NCBI GenBank assembly: GCA_021029095.1
Contig: JAJOHG010000028.1
Location: 62,001-126,000, forward strand
Reading direction: 5' to 3'
DNA from: Phellopilus nigrolimitatus
Lineage: Eukaryota > Basidiomycota > Agaricomycetes > Hymenochaetales > Hymenochaetaceae
DNA: 64,000 bases
The notes beneath the pieces are model-generated. The model saw only the letters and a list, made by a program, of their open reading frames with translations. It made no database searches and was not told where the DNA came from. Shown here piece after piece: positions 47,747 through 60,270 of this stretch. Both the position numbers and the translations under genes were made by a program. The number at the start of each line of letters is the position of its first letter. The first letter of the stretch is position 1.

Positions 47747-50644
47747 ATGAGTGCGACAGTGGAAGAAATTACTAGCAAGGCATTCGACTATGTTGTCATC
47801 GGTGTGCACGTCCATACTATGCATCTTGTCCTGTGAATCTTATATGTATATCTCTATCGTAGGAGGTGGTGTGCGTCCGTCGCTGAATCGAATCCTAACT
47901 TCAAACTCACTGATATAACAAATTTTCAAATGTTTACTTGAATGACAGACCGCAGGGCTTACCGTCGCGGCACGCCTCGCAGAAGATCCATCGATCACTG
48001 TTGCTGTTCTAGAAGCTGGCCTGGAGCGTCTCGACGATCCCGTCATCAGTCAGTTGTTTGCTTCCCGCCAATCGTGCCCGATTTGGCTCTTTCTAGATCT
48101 AATTCTTCTGCGTAGACATCCCAGGACAGTTCGGAAAGCACTTCGGCGACCCGAAATATGACTGGGACTTCCACACGGTTCCACAAGAGCACGCGAATGG
48201 CAGGGAAGTACCATGGCCGAGGGGTAAGGTGCTCGGAGGGAGCTCTGCTATCAATTTTTATGTACGTAACCTGGTCCAATTCTTGACTTTCTTACTCTCT
48301 AACTGCGGGCGAACTTGAAGGTCTGGGATCACCCTCCAAAGCAGGACATTGATGCCTGGGAGAAGCTCGGAAATCCGGGATGGAACTGGGAGCGATTCTC
48401 CAAGTCACTGAAGAAGACGGAGGGGTGCGTCGAGCTCTATTTTAACTCACTAAAGCTCCTGTACGACGGCTAAGTGTCTGCACTGTCAATTTAGTTTCAC
48501 GCCGCCGACCGATGAAAACGCCGCTCGCTATAAACAAGTTTTCAATCCGGACGCACATGGGACGTCAGGCCCGCTCAAGACGTCGTTTCCTGGGTTTGTT
48601 ATGGCGGGCGACGTCCCTTTTCAAGAGGTGGTTCCTCATTTTTTAAGCCTTTTCGTAGCACTCACGCGTTCGGTACAGACAGTACTGAATTCCGGAGTCA
48701 AGATCGCGAAGGATCCGGTACGTGCTAAACGTCCTACGTTTTGTGTTATAGTCTGATTATGTCTTCAGATGAACGGAGATGTGAGTTGTCTGACACTGCG
48801 CGCGAAAACCTCTGCCAAACGACGGCGTGACTTAACGTCTGATTTGTTGTTCAGCCAATAGGCACTTGGATGGCACCTGTTACGCTCGATGAGACGACCC
48901 ATAAGCGCTCGTATGCCGCGACGGTAAGTTATGTCTTGTCACTGTCCAGTTCACAACGCATGAAATTTTTATTCGCCCGATAATATAGGCCTTCTATCAG
49001 CCGAACGCAAACAAGCCAAATTTTCGCGTTCTGTGTGGTGCTCTTGTACACCGAATCGCTACCACGGGTTCGGATGACGATACAGTTGAAGCAAAAGCCG
49101 TTGAATTCGAGCACGGAGGCGTTATATATACGGTGTCTGTTAAGAAGGAAGTGGTCGTGAGCGCTGGGTAAGTCTTCTTCGTTTACGTCTCTCGTCACCA
49201 TTGTTCTGAATATCAGGTTTGACCAGGTCTCTGAAATCGCCGCAAATTTTGGAGCTCTCCGGAATTGGAGACAAAAGAGTACTCGGCCCTCTTGGAATAC
49301 AGACCGTCATCGACCTTCCGGGTGTTGGATCAAATATGCAGGAGCATATCTACAGCTCGGTGATATTCGGTAAGGCCATTCGAAGTGCTTCTCAAAAGTA
49401 TCTGGCTCAACGGAAACCCAGAATTGGATCCAGAGCTTGGTCACGAGACACTGGATCGCTTGGCCGACAATGACTATGTGACTGCGCAGCTGGCCCTCCA
49501 GTGAGATCCAAATCTGTTGTCCAGAGCGACGTTTCCTGAAATTTACTTTTCCTCGTCTCGTAGCGCCGTGGGCAAAGGTTTCCTTAGAATCGGGCTTTCA
49601 GGTTTTACTTTCCTTCCATTCTCCACTATCACGTCTCCGGAGCGGGCTCGCGAATTCGTGGGCCGTCAACGCCAGCGGATCGAAGAGAGGCAGAAAAGCG
49701 GTTCTCTCCCTCCAGGTCTGAAGGAGCAATACGAGCTACAACTGGGGAAATTTGAGAGAGACGAAGGAGGGGAATGCGAACTCATCTGCTTCCCGGGATA
49801 TCTTGGCATGGGAGGTACGCTCAGTCTCACAATAAAGCGCGGATCATGGAACTGAGATGATACCGTAGCCCCAGGGGCCGGAAAACCGTACATGTCGATC
49901 CTTCTTAGCTTCAATCACCTATTCGGTCGCGGCACTGTCGTGAGCTTCTCGTCCTGATAATCATTCTTGTTGTGTACCGTTTATATGTTTTAGCACGCAA
50001 CTTCAACCGATCCGCACGTTCAGCCGGATATCGACCCTCATTATTTTGAGGAGAAGTTAGGTAAGTATAGTTGGTTGATCTCCGGCATTTCTAATTCTTC
50101 GCTCCTCCTGAAGACCTTGACGTAATGGTCGAGACCGTGAAGTTTATGCGCCGACTAGCGGAACTCGAGCCGTTCAAGAGCTTTTTTGGTGAGTCACAAC
50201 TCACGTGAAGAAGCATGAGCTAACTCTAGAGCAGTGAAGGAAGTCACGCCTGGTCCAGCGTGTACTACGGATAAAGAAATCGAAGATTTCGTCAAGAACA
50301 GTCTGAAAACGACTTACCGTACATCCATTGCCGCTAACATTGCCGTGATCGTTTTTCTAATGAACACACATTTATCGCGTAGATACGACGAGTACGCTGA
50401 GCATGCTTCCTCGGGAGCTCAACGGCGCTGTCGACCCGAATTTGCGTATGTACGGCACGAAGAATATCCGTGTGGCTGATTTGAGCATTGTCCCGCTTCA
50501 CGTCGCCGCCCATACGCAATGTAAGCCGCGGATGATTCTCTTTTCAACAGAATAATTGCTGACTTGACCTGCAAAGCCACTGCATACGCTATCGGCGAGC
50601 AAGCGGCCGATATTATACTGGGTCGCATCCCTCCGGTGAAGTGA
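47747..50644 (+). CDS. GMC1: GMC-family FAD oxidoreductase, aryl-alcohol-oxidase-like, 606 aa
   Basis: Nineteen exons join with matching phases to 606 aa; junctions include 47801/47863, 47870/47949, 48261/48321, 48717/48769, 48780/48855, 49369/49422 and 50520/50577. Features: FAD-binding VVIGGGTAGL (16-25) and VLEAG (41-45), GMC signature 1 PRGKVLGGSSA (89-99), signature 2 GSLKSPQILELSGIG (282-296), and the C-terminal pair of histidines in YHTTSTLSM and HVAAHTQ, the likely catalytic base and its partner. Such enzymes oxidise aromatic or aliphatic alcohols to aldehydes, usually with H2O2 release. Unlike ligninolytic aryl-alcohol oxidases there is no signal peptide, so an intracellular role is more likely. 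Exons of 8 and 12 nt are unusual. GMC2 is the inverted copy. Confidence 0.88.
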
Positions 50645-53380
50645 GGTTCCAGGATATTATAGACCTTGGCTTGTAACATGTTAGCATAGACAAATGTTTG
50701 CTTGAAGGATACTTGAATGTTTCGCCTGTCCCGCGTTTCTAAAGGAACGAATAGACGCTGTACATAATGACCAGGATTTTTCGACTTGTCCAGGTTCTGC
50801 TGAGGTGCATCCCCGACACACAATTGTACTTTCTCGCTCCCGTTCTGAATAGATAAATCTTTAGAGTTTCCATTGACTGATCTAGCCCTGGTTCCTGTAA
50901 GTATGTATATCTTAAATTCTCAGACACGCAATCGCGCTCGCGCAGCCAAATTTTCCACTCACTTCAGTGAGACACACTGCTTGCAAGGTATCAATGTATA
51001 CATTATATGTCTACAATGTGAAGTCCTCGGAACATTCCTGACCATTTTGAGAGGAACGCAAATGCGCCGCGCCACCACGGCTTGTCGCCATACCCACCGT
51101 TCCCAGTCCACAGGCCCCGCTCCCATCCTGGAGCATGCGTACATTTGTGACTAGGCACAGTGGAACACCTGATGTGCGGCAAGCGGCGGCGTGCGTGCGT
51201 ACATTCGGCGGAGCGCACTGCGACCTCGTTTTGCCCTCTTTCCCTTCCCTATCGGGGATGCGAGCTGCAAATCGTCCATCTCCTGTTGAGTTTCCCAGCA
51301 TAATTGTTCGCGCTCGAAATAAAGATACGACTATCCCGTCGCCGAAAGCGCTGGAGAGGTGAATGTCCACGGTGTCGGTGTTGATCCCATCAAGTTTCAT
51401 CAGTCGCTCGAGAGCCCATTGTCCGAGCACGGCTGCGACGTTTCCTTACTCAAATGTCGCAAATCCTGTAGATATTGCCGCATGGTGCCCGCCGATGAGC
51501 GACGGTGTATATCTCAAATTCCTTTGTCCGTAGCGTACGTGAGAAAACACGAATGCGTCCGATGTTGCCCAACCACCTTCGGCTCAGCTCGGCAATTGAC
51601 AAGCATCATCGCGATCGGTGATTGCCGCCGTGCGCGAGTCCCCTCGTACAGTCTTCGTGAAATGCTGGCGGAAAAATAAATCCTAGGGAATCGTGGCTTG
51701 GAATTGTGCAGTATGACATTGCCTCAGGTGAGCTGTGCGTTTCCCGCGTAATCCCATGACACGCTATTCATAATATTGATCTTTTCAAGTACATAGCTAC
51801 ACCTTATTGCATGACCCGCGTTTCTTTCTCGAGGATCGCGACTACAACTCGTGCTAGCACCGGCTTGGACGTCGGACATGGCCGTCCGCCTTGGAACGAG
51901 CAGGCGGAGTGAGAGGGCGGGCGAACGGCGCTAGATGAAATCGAGAAGCAGGCTGCACTCACGTGCAGACGAAAAACATGCTGGACGACGTTCCGGAGCA
52001 CCCCGGGGATGTGGCCATTTCGAACTTGCGCGTGCGGTGAGTCTGTCTACTTTTTCTTCTCTTTTCACTGTACTCACGTACACCCGTATGAATCGGCAGC
52101 GACACTCGGCACGAACACGGTGCCAACGCACGCTCGAGTCGCCGCTGCCGCGGTGCGCCCCGCCTGTGTTCAGGCGTCCTGTCCACCCACGCGACACACA
52201 ATGTCAGAGAGCAGTGTAGGAGGCGCGGTCAGCATGGCGGTGTGCTGGGTGGGAGGACAGCTGCGAGGAGCAAATTGAAAGTTTCCTTCTACTTCTGGCT
52301 ATCCAGCAAGATGAGAAACGGCGTGCGCTCTCCGCAGACAGAGGCACTGTCCATCCCACCCCATATCCCCGTCGCCCAGCACGCGCGCGTCAGCGGCCCA
52401 GAGTTGCTTCGCCGAAGACAGCGGGGCCTTGTTGACGTCTATAGCCTGTCTGCTGCGCCGACAACGACGTCAAGGGGACGCGAGATGGATGGGATGCGTA
52501 CCGGCGGTGCGCAGGGGGTTCTGCGTCCAGGCAGGCTCAGGCGCACGGCATGCGTGCGAATGCACCTACACTGGAGGCTATGCGGAACGTTTAGAAACCG
52601 GCACGCGGGCAATTGGCGGCGCAGTGTGATACACCATTTCGAGGAAGCTGGAGAAGAGTCTATCGGGGCGCGCTCCTTCCAGAATGCGCGGATCTCCTCG
52701 ACAGTGCGGACAGCGCTGCGCATGCTGACAAAGAGCACATCGATGCCGCAGTCGACAGAATGCAAAATGCATTGCAGAAGTTGAGCGAACGGTTGACCGG
52801 ATTCGGCGGGTCAACACGGCCGGACTTGGAGAGCAACGTCTGTCGGGGCGTGATTATCGTGTGTGTGGAACTGCGAGTGGTTTGAGCTTTGACTGCCGAC
52901 TCACCGATGGTCATTTTCGTCCAGCTATGCCAGTGCCGGAGCACGGGTTTTTGGCGAAAGATAAGGGAACGCTGTGTGTCGTCAATCCGGCCGGCGCCTA
53001 CTAGTGCGTGTCTTCGTTGGATTGAGAAATTCAATATTAGAATACTGTCATCTAACATGCGTGCGTTTCCTGCTTGGGTTAAGAAGCGGTTCGCATAATC
53101 TCCCGGTCCTATCTCTTTCAATCCTCCTAACGCGTGTGTTTTAGAAAGGGTGAGGCACAGTCAAGCAGGTCGCAACACTTGCACTTCAAGGTCGTGACGA
53201 AGCGCGGCTTGGCACTGACCCCGAAACCGATTCTTCTTTTATGTGGAATAGCTTGGAGTGTTTATGCTAGTGTCGTACAAGAGAACGATATCTTCAATGT
53301 TATTCCTACTACTAGCTTCAATATCTATCTAAAACATATCGTCACTTCGGACTACTCCTCAACTTTGTTTCTTAAATCAT
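50645..53380. repeat. GMC1 downstream region and second long R block
   Basis: 50.65-50.82 kb matches, inverted, 57.15-57.33 kb downstream of GMC2. From about 50.87 to 53.17 kb the sequence is the direct copy of 38.40-40.90 kb. No intact gene is supported. A minus-strand frame with EEIRAFWKERAP near 52.7 kb has a similar partner near 39.9 kb and may be a relic of one unidentified gene. Confidence 0.55.
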
Positions 53381-54431
53381 TCAAGAAAACTTTGGCATTT
53401 TAACATGCTCCATCACCATCTGCGCAGTTAAAGGCTTCTCCCCTGCCTTTTCCATATCGTCCATCATCTTTTTAACATCCTTGAACCAGCCGCTTAGGAT
53501 AGGCCTATCGCAGCCCTCGTCGAACGATTTCGGTACGAGTTTAGAAAGCTCGTCGATCTCAGGCTGACACGGGTAATCTTCAATATTGTAGTAGGGGCGC
53601 CCGAAGATTTTCACAAACGGTCTTCCCCCTGCAACACGAAGGGCAAAGTCAGCTCACTGGCTCGGCTCGCAATCTTATAAGCAGTACAGCAGACGCACAT
53701 TGCGCCCAGACACGCATCGTTAGGCCATCTTGAAACAGCCAGTTGCAAGAGAACTTGTCAACTGGGATGCGCTCGTCGGCATACCATTGGCCGTCAAATT
53801 CGCATTTATGATCTGTCTTGAAAGGAACACGTAGGCCGACGAGACGATAGGCTCCAGGTTCGCCGACGACGTTCTCCTCCTCGAACGTTTTCGGGATGTA
53901 TCCTTTTTTGTGAAGCTCGAAAAGTTGCTCGAGGATCTCTATCCTAAGCAAAGAAAACACTCATGTATGTTACGGAGTCCTCAGCTGAAAGATTAAATAT
54001 ACTAGTCACCTTTCGTCCTGACTATAGTTCCTGTGAAATACATCCCGCGGAGGGTCTCCACAGTCTTCCAAGACAATACAGGCAAACTGTTCCTGCGACT
54101 CATCTCCGCCAATATACAGGCCGTAATAGCGCGGAATCACCGTTCGCTGCAGATCCTTTAATTGGCCTGTGTATAGGGAAGCTTCTTCCCTCAAGTCGTC
54201 CATCGAGCGGTATTCTTCGAGGTGAAACTTCAATACGACATTCCCGTGAGTAGGAATTGTTGCGCGGTAAATAGATGAGCGCTGGTCTTCTACGATTTGG
54301 GATGTCACAACTGCGTGTATTGTGCGGTTCGAGACGGAAGTGAGGCCGGGAACACCAAGAAGATATTGCTCGGTGCGACCTTTGACATAAAGATCAAGAG
54401 ACGTGGGGAGCGTAACTCTCAGAGATGACAT
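53381..54431 (-). CDS. KL8: small kinase-like protein, pseudokinase-type, 304 aa
   Basis: Exons 54431-54010, 53943-53699 (245 nt) and 53628-53381 join in frame. The start is the ATG of MSSLRVTLPTSLDLYVKG; an upstream in-frame extension exists but is not shared by KL5. Lysine is kept (NVVLKFH) and the hinge is IVLEDCG. The catalytic loop reads PKTFEEENVV (Asp to Thr, Asn kept) and the DFG position is Gly (RLVGL). CEFDGQWY and DYPCQPEIDEL are present. It is a close relative of KL5 almost 40 kb away and lies at the centre of the inverted duplication, next to KL9. Confidence 0.85.
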
Positions 54432-54870
54432 GACGTTTTTGTCGAAGTGCTGCCAGTCCAGAGTAAGAGATGTTCGGCTATCCTTCGTGCCAGCGATACC
54501 AAGTTTTGGACTGGAAGACCATTGCTTTGTCAGTGAGTCTTTGTACCGAGCTTCAGAAGATGAATGCGTACTCACTGCTCAAGCCAGCACAAGACAATGG
54601 GTCATATCGCAAGGAAGGTTCATGAAAAGTGCTCGAGCTCAAATGGAAAACGAGATTGAACGATATTTCCCGTTGATATTAGCAGTAACGTAACTTTGCG
54701 GCTTTGCTCGTAAAAACTTTTGGAAAACTGCCCCGCCAAACCCGCTATGCCTTCTGCTATGCTGATGCGTCATTACGTGTAAGGTCTTTAACCTACTGAC
54801 TTGATAACCGGATCACATGATGGCAATCGGCACAAAAGTATCAAAGCGCCTCAATCTCTGATTATCGTAT
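54432..54870. other. KL8 upstream region, no other gene
   Basis: About 440 bp with a KL5-like upstream part close to the start codon and AT-rich sequence beyond. No gene-like frame is supported. Confidence 0.45.
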
Positions 54871-55290
54871 CTTCTGGCATGCTTATGCGGACGATCACTT
54901 TCGATTCTACGTACAACGTATGGAACCCGAGGAAGGTTTACTATCACTAACACAAACCCCGACCTTCCTAAAGGCAACTGCTTTGCTCAGCTGAACAAAA
55001 AGGACACTCTGTTATACAACGACGACATCTCTCGCACTTTCCGCGTGACAATGGATGAAGACAGTCATTATCGGACTCTTCGCTGGATGGAAAGGCGTGG
55101 ATGCTCTTGAGAAGGAGAGAACCATCTATGAGGAAGTAGGACAGCATAAAGACGCCGCAGTCTCTCGATTACCCGCGGTGTACACTGAACATGAAGGTCC
55201 GGATGGTTTCCCAGCAGGCTGTATTAGACAAAAAGACTGCGAGTTTTCACGAAAAGAGACTTCGCCGGGGAAAAGCGAGACGCGAAGCGT
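54870..55290 (+). pseudogene. Degenerate KL exon-1 relic
   Basis: A plus frame reads TVIIGLFAGWKGVDALEKER, then a break, then FPAGCIRQKDCEFSRK. This mirrors the KL order VVIKLYVG...KEAENY...GCLVLEDCG with the strand lysine replaced by Gly and the hinge by RQKDC. In another frame just upstream, FRVTMDED fits the YRVTL strand. It directly precedes KL9 and may be the worn remains of a tandem neighbour. The similarity is weak, so confidence is low. Confidence 0.35.
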
Positions 55291-55441
55291 GTCTTCCCAC
55301 GCGCACGTGATCTGCGAGTTGCCATTCTCTTGCTTCCGTCCGACAAGCGGATCGCCCAACTCTCGGTGTCGCTTCTACGGCCGCCAGTCGCCCGCCGCGC
55401 TTCTATCTCCGTGATCGCCTTCCCGAGCCTCCGCGTATTTA

Positions 55442-56388
55442 ATGTCCAGCCTCACTGTCGCGCTTCCCGACGGACGTGAGCTTGTTCTCAGCGGCGTCGA
55501 CGGGCAAGCGCCCCAGGGTCACCGACATGTGCGCGCCCTCTCCGGCATCCAGGACAACTACAACTCGACCATCTACCAAAGCTCGGGACTCGACGGCAAG
55601 AACATCGTCCTCAAGATGTGCGCCGAGCCCTACTTCGAGGATGTCAAGTACGAGGCGGAGGTCTACCACACGCTGCTCAGGCCGTTCCAGGGCACGATCG
55701 TTCCAAACGTGCTCGGCTTCTACGTCAGCGAGGAAGAGGCGCCGCTGGACTCGGAGACGGCGGCGGACGCGAGGGATTCGGCGGCGGCGGGGAAGGGAAA
55801 GCGGCGGCGGAAGCAGCGGGTGGGCTGCATAGTCCAGGAGTACTGCGGGATGCTGATCGATAAGATCGCGAACCAGTCGCTCGATGACCGGTTAGTCAAA
55901 ACGTTTTTTTGTCTTTGTTTTTTTTTTTTTTTTGCGCGCATTTAGTTACCCATTCATACTCCTGCACAGGTACGAGATCCTCCAGCAAATCGGGCGGCTG
56001 CACCGCGCGGGCCTGCACATGACCGTCGACCTCTCGGGGAACAACATCGTGCGCGGCGACGACGGCGTCTTCCGGCTCGTGCACTTCCAGGACCTCCAGC
56101 GGCACGCGTGCCCGTGGGACGGCGACTGGCACATGGGCGAGAGCGCGCCGGAGCTCGCGCACTTCAAGTGCACGGCGCTGTACGAGCTCGCTCAGGAGTT
56201 CGGCATCTGGAAACACCGTGCGCCGCTTTCCCTCCTTCTCGCTTTTTTTCTTTCGCGCCCCTCGGGCTTTCGCTGACGGTCTCCCAATAGATCAATTCGC
56301 GGTCGTGGTCATCCAGGGCCAGACATACCTCGACGTCCGCACCTCGGCGCATGAGGTCGTTGAGACCCGCAAAACGCCATCCCCATAA
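55442..56388 (+). CDS. KL9: GC-rich kinase-like protein, short C-terminus, 264 aa
   Basis: Exons 55442-55890, 55970-56217 and 56291-56388 join in frame. Lys58 (NIVLKMC) is kept, the hinge is IVQEYCG, and the catalytic loop TVDLSGNNIV keeps Asp170 and Asn175. The DFG position is His188 (RLVHFQD). A charged Ala/Arg/Glu-rich insertion of about 28 residues (98-125) lies before GCIVQEYCG. The third exon encodes only about 32 residues, so the conserved tail with the (D/E)YPxQ motif is missing; the last exon reads in another way from its relatives. Codon use is far more GC-rich than in the other KL genes, which suggests a different origin or less decay. Only the metal-binding Asp is lost, so residual nucleotide binding is plausible. 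Confidence 0.8.
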
Positions 56389-57333
56389 ACTAACGACAAC
56401 GTCCCGACTATATGCGACACCTTTCTTCCCTATTCCTTCGCCTCACCCCCTCCTCCTAGACCCTTTATGCCCCATTACTCCTCTTCATATCATCCAGGCA
56501 TTCACGGACACGGACACGGAAACGGAAAACTGTACACATATATACCTCAAAAGACGTCTACATACGCCTGTTGTTTGTTGTTCTAGATCAAAGACAAAGG
56601 CGAAATGTAGACCGAGTTTTGTATCACTTTATCTCTATCTTCGTGTTGTCTGGTACATCTCATCTTCGAGAGCCTGGGTTCCTCAAGCAAGTCCACCAGT
56701 GTACTTTGCTTCGCTCGAACTCGCAGTCGCACCCTCAGGTCTGTTCCTAGTCTATTTAATTTAACAAGCAGCACATGCGTGAAGAGGGTCGCAAACCATC
56801 TGAGAATGCCGAGATTGAAGACCAGCTCAACATTGAGCTACCCGTGCGTGCCCCACTTCCGTTGGCTGAGCCCGACAACCCGGAGATCACGGTGCTCGTC
56901 TCGTGGTCGCGGACCACCCTTGCGAACTTGCCCTGGCGAATGCTCCACTTGAGGTTGCGCACAGCGGGCAGGATGCGCGGCGCTATGCGTAGATTATGAA
57001 AAGCGACCCGGCAGCCTACCACAGTATTTCGATGGGTTAGCTGTGGCTAAGGTCAAGCACCCTCGAAGGCGAAGGAAACAGGAAATAGAGACAAACATAG
57101 AAATAAAGAAGAGGTGATAATTTCTATTTCGAAACACTGCCGCTTGTCGGGGATGGCCCCTCAACAGAACCTGGACGAGTTGAGAAAACCTGTCATCGGG
57201 TACAGCGTCTATTCGTTTCTTCAAACATGCCGGAGAGGCGAAACAACCAAGTATTCTTTAAGTAGGCAAACATCTATCTGCTCATGCACTATGTGAACAT
57301 GCCATAGGCTCCGGTCCGTGGTAGCCTAAGACC
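56389..57333. other. Between KL9 and GMC2, no supported gene
   Basis: A 74-codon plus frame at 56.78-57.0 kb (EITVLVSWSRTTLANLPWRM) has no recognisable features. The last 200 bp before GMC2 repeat the GMC1 downstream flank in inverted orientation. Confidence 0.4.
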
Positions 57334-60270
57334 TCACTTCACCGGAGGGATGCGTCCCAGTATGATATCGGCCGCTTGCTCGCCGATCGCGTATGCAGTG
57401 GCTTTGCGGGTAAAGTCAGCAATTATTCTGTTGGGGGGAGAATCATTCACGACTTACATTGCGTATGGGCGGCGACGTGAAGCGGGACAATGCTCAAATC
57501 AGCCACACGTATATTCTTCGTGCCGTACACACGCAGATTTGGGTCAACAGCGCCGTTGAGCGCTCGAGGAAGCATGCTCAGTGTACTCGTCGTATCTGCG
57601 CGATAATTATATATGTTCATGCGAGAAAAGAATACGGCGATGTTGATCGGCGACGGACGCACGGTAGGTCGTTTTCAGACTGTCCTTGACGTAATCTTCG
57701 ATTTCTTTATCTGTAGTACACGCTGGACCAGGCATGACTTCCTTCACTGCCCTAGAGTTAGCTCATGCTTCTTCATGTGAGTCGAGACTCACCGAAAAAG
57801 CTCTTGAACGGCTCGAGTTCCGCGAGTCGGCGTATAAATTTCACAGTCTCGACCATTGTATCAAGGTCTACGGGAAGCGCGAAGAATTAGGAAGGCCGAG
57901 GATTAACCAATGATACTTACCCAGTTTCTCCTCAAGATAATGAGGGTCGATATCCGGCTGGACGTGCGGATCGGTTGAAGTGGCGTGCTAAAACATATAA
58001 ACGGGACACAACAAGAATGATTATAAGAACGTAAAACTTACGACGGTGCCGCGACCGAATAGGTGATTGAAGCAAAGAAGGATAGACATGTACGGTTTTC
58101 CGGCCCCTGGGACCGTCTCAGTTCCATGATCTGCGCTTTAGGATAACCGAGCGTACCTCCTATGCCATCATATCCCGGGAAGCAGATGAGCTCGCATTCC
58201 CCTCCTTCATCCCTCTCGAATTTTCCCAGTTGTAGCTCGTATTGCTCCTTCAGACCTGGAGGGAGAGAACCGCCTTTCTGCCTCTCTTCGATCCGCTGGC
58301 GTTGACGGCCCACGAATTCGCGAGCCCGCTCCGGAGACGTGATAGTGGAGAACGGAAGGAAAGTGTAATTTGAAAGCCCAATTCTAAGGAAACCTTTGCC
58401 CACGGCGCTATGAGATAATGAAGTTCGAATTTCAGGAAACGTCGCTCAGAAGAAAACAGATTTAGACCTCACTGGAGGGCCAGCTGAGCAGTCGCGTAGG
58501 CATTGTCGGCCAAGCGATCGAGCGTTTCGTGACCAAACTCTGGGTCCAATTCTGGGTCCTTTTTAAGCCAGATACATTTGAGAAGTAGAATGAATAGCCG
58601 TACCGAATATCACCGAGCTGTGGATATGCTCCTGCATATTTGATCCGACACCCGGAAGGTCAATGACAGTTTGTATTCCAAGAGGGCCGAGTACTCTTTT
58701 GTCTCCAATTCCGGAGAGCTCCAAAATTTGCGGCGATTTCAGAGACCTGGTCAAACCTGATATTCAGAACAATGGTGACGAGAGACGTAAACGAAGAAGA
58801 CTTACCCAGCGCTCACGACGACTTCCTTCTTAACAGACACTGCATATGTAACGCCTCCGTGCTCAAATTCAACGGCTTTCGCTTCAACTGTATCGTCATT
58901 CGAACTCGTCACAATGATTCGGTGTACAAGGGCATCACACAGAACGCGGAAATTAGGCTTGCTTGCGTTCGGCTGATAGAAGGCCTGTATTATTGAATAA
59001 GACTTTCATGAGTTGTGAACTTGACAGTGACAAGACGTAACTTACCGTCGCAGCATACGAGCGCTTATGGGTCTTCGCATCAAGCGTAACAGGCGACATA
59101 CAAGTGCCTATTTTCTGAACAATAAATCAATCATTAAGCTACACCGTCGTTTGGCAGACGTTTCGCGCGCAGTGTTTAGACAGCTCACATCTCCGTTCAT
59201 CTGAAAATATAATCAGACTAGAAAACAAAATGTAGGACGTTTAGCACGTACTGGATCCTTCGCAATCTTGACTCCGGCATTCAGTAATGTCTGTAACAAA
59301 TGTGAGTGCTCCGATGAAGCTTGAGAATTGAGGCAATACCTCTTGAAAAGGGACGTCACCCGCCATAACAAACCCAGGAAATGACGTCTTGAGCGGGCCT
59401 GACGTCCCATGTGCGTCCGGATTGAAAACTTGTTTGTAGCGAGCGGCGTTTTCATCGGTCGGCGGCGTGAAACTAAGTTGGCAGTGCAGACACTGAGCCG
59501 TTGTACAGGGAACTTTATCGAGTTAAAATAGAGCTCGACGCACCCCTCTGTCTTCTTCAGTGACTTGGAGAACCGTTCCCAGTTCCATCCTGGATTTCCG
59601 AGCTTCTCCCAGGCATCAACATCCTGCTTTGGAGGGTGATTCCAGCCCTACTCGTGCAGAAATGAAAGTCAATGAGCAGGTTCGCCCGCAGGTAAAGAGT
59701 AAGAAAGTCAAGAATCGGACCAGATTACGTACATAAAAGTTAATAGCAGAGCTCCCTCCGAGCACCTTACCCCTCGGCCATGGAAATTCCCTGTCATTCG
59801 CGTGCACTTGAGGAACCGTGTGGAAGTCCCAGTCATATTTCGGGTCGCCGAAGTGCTTTCCGAATTGTCCTGGGATGTCTATGCAAAAGAATTCGATCTA
59901 GAAAGAGCCAAATCGGACACGATTGGCGGCAAACAAATGACTGACTGATGACGGGATCGTCGAGACGCTCCAGGCCAGCTTCTAGAACAGCAACAGTGAT
60001 CGATGGATCTTCTGCGAGGCGTGCTGCAACGGTCAGCCCTGCGGTCTGTCATTCATTCGAAATCAAAACAAAACAAAAATTAAAAGTTAAAAGATTGTTA
60101 TATCAACGAGTTGAAAGACAGGGGTTCGATTCAGTGACGGACGCACACCACCTCCTACGACAGGCAGATACATATAAGACTCACAGGAGAAGATACATAG
60201 TATGAGCGTGCGCACCGATGACGACATAGTCGAATGCCTTGCTAGTAATTTCTTCCACTGTCGCGCTCAT
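57334..60270 (-). CDS. GMC2: second GMC-family FAD oxidoreductase, inverted copy of GMC1
   Basis: This gene follows the same exon plan as GMC1, including the 8-nt and 12-nt exons, on the minus strand. The FAD motif, PRGKVLGGSSA, GSLKSPQILELSGIG, YHTTSTLSM and HVAAHTQ are all present, with scattered substitutions (for example VWDHPP to GWNHPP, and PIGTWMAP to KIGTCMSP). One acceptor near 58.11 kb has lost bases present in GMC1; splicing at the next AG keeps the frame with two residues fewer, giving about 604 aa. No stops are seen. Two open copies that have diverged at many sites suggest both were under selection. The function is as for GMC1. Confidence 0.83.
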
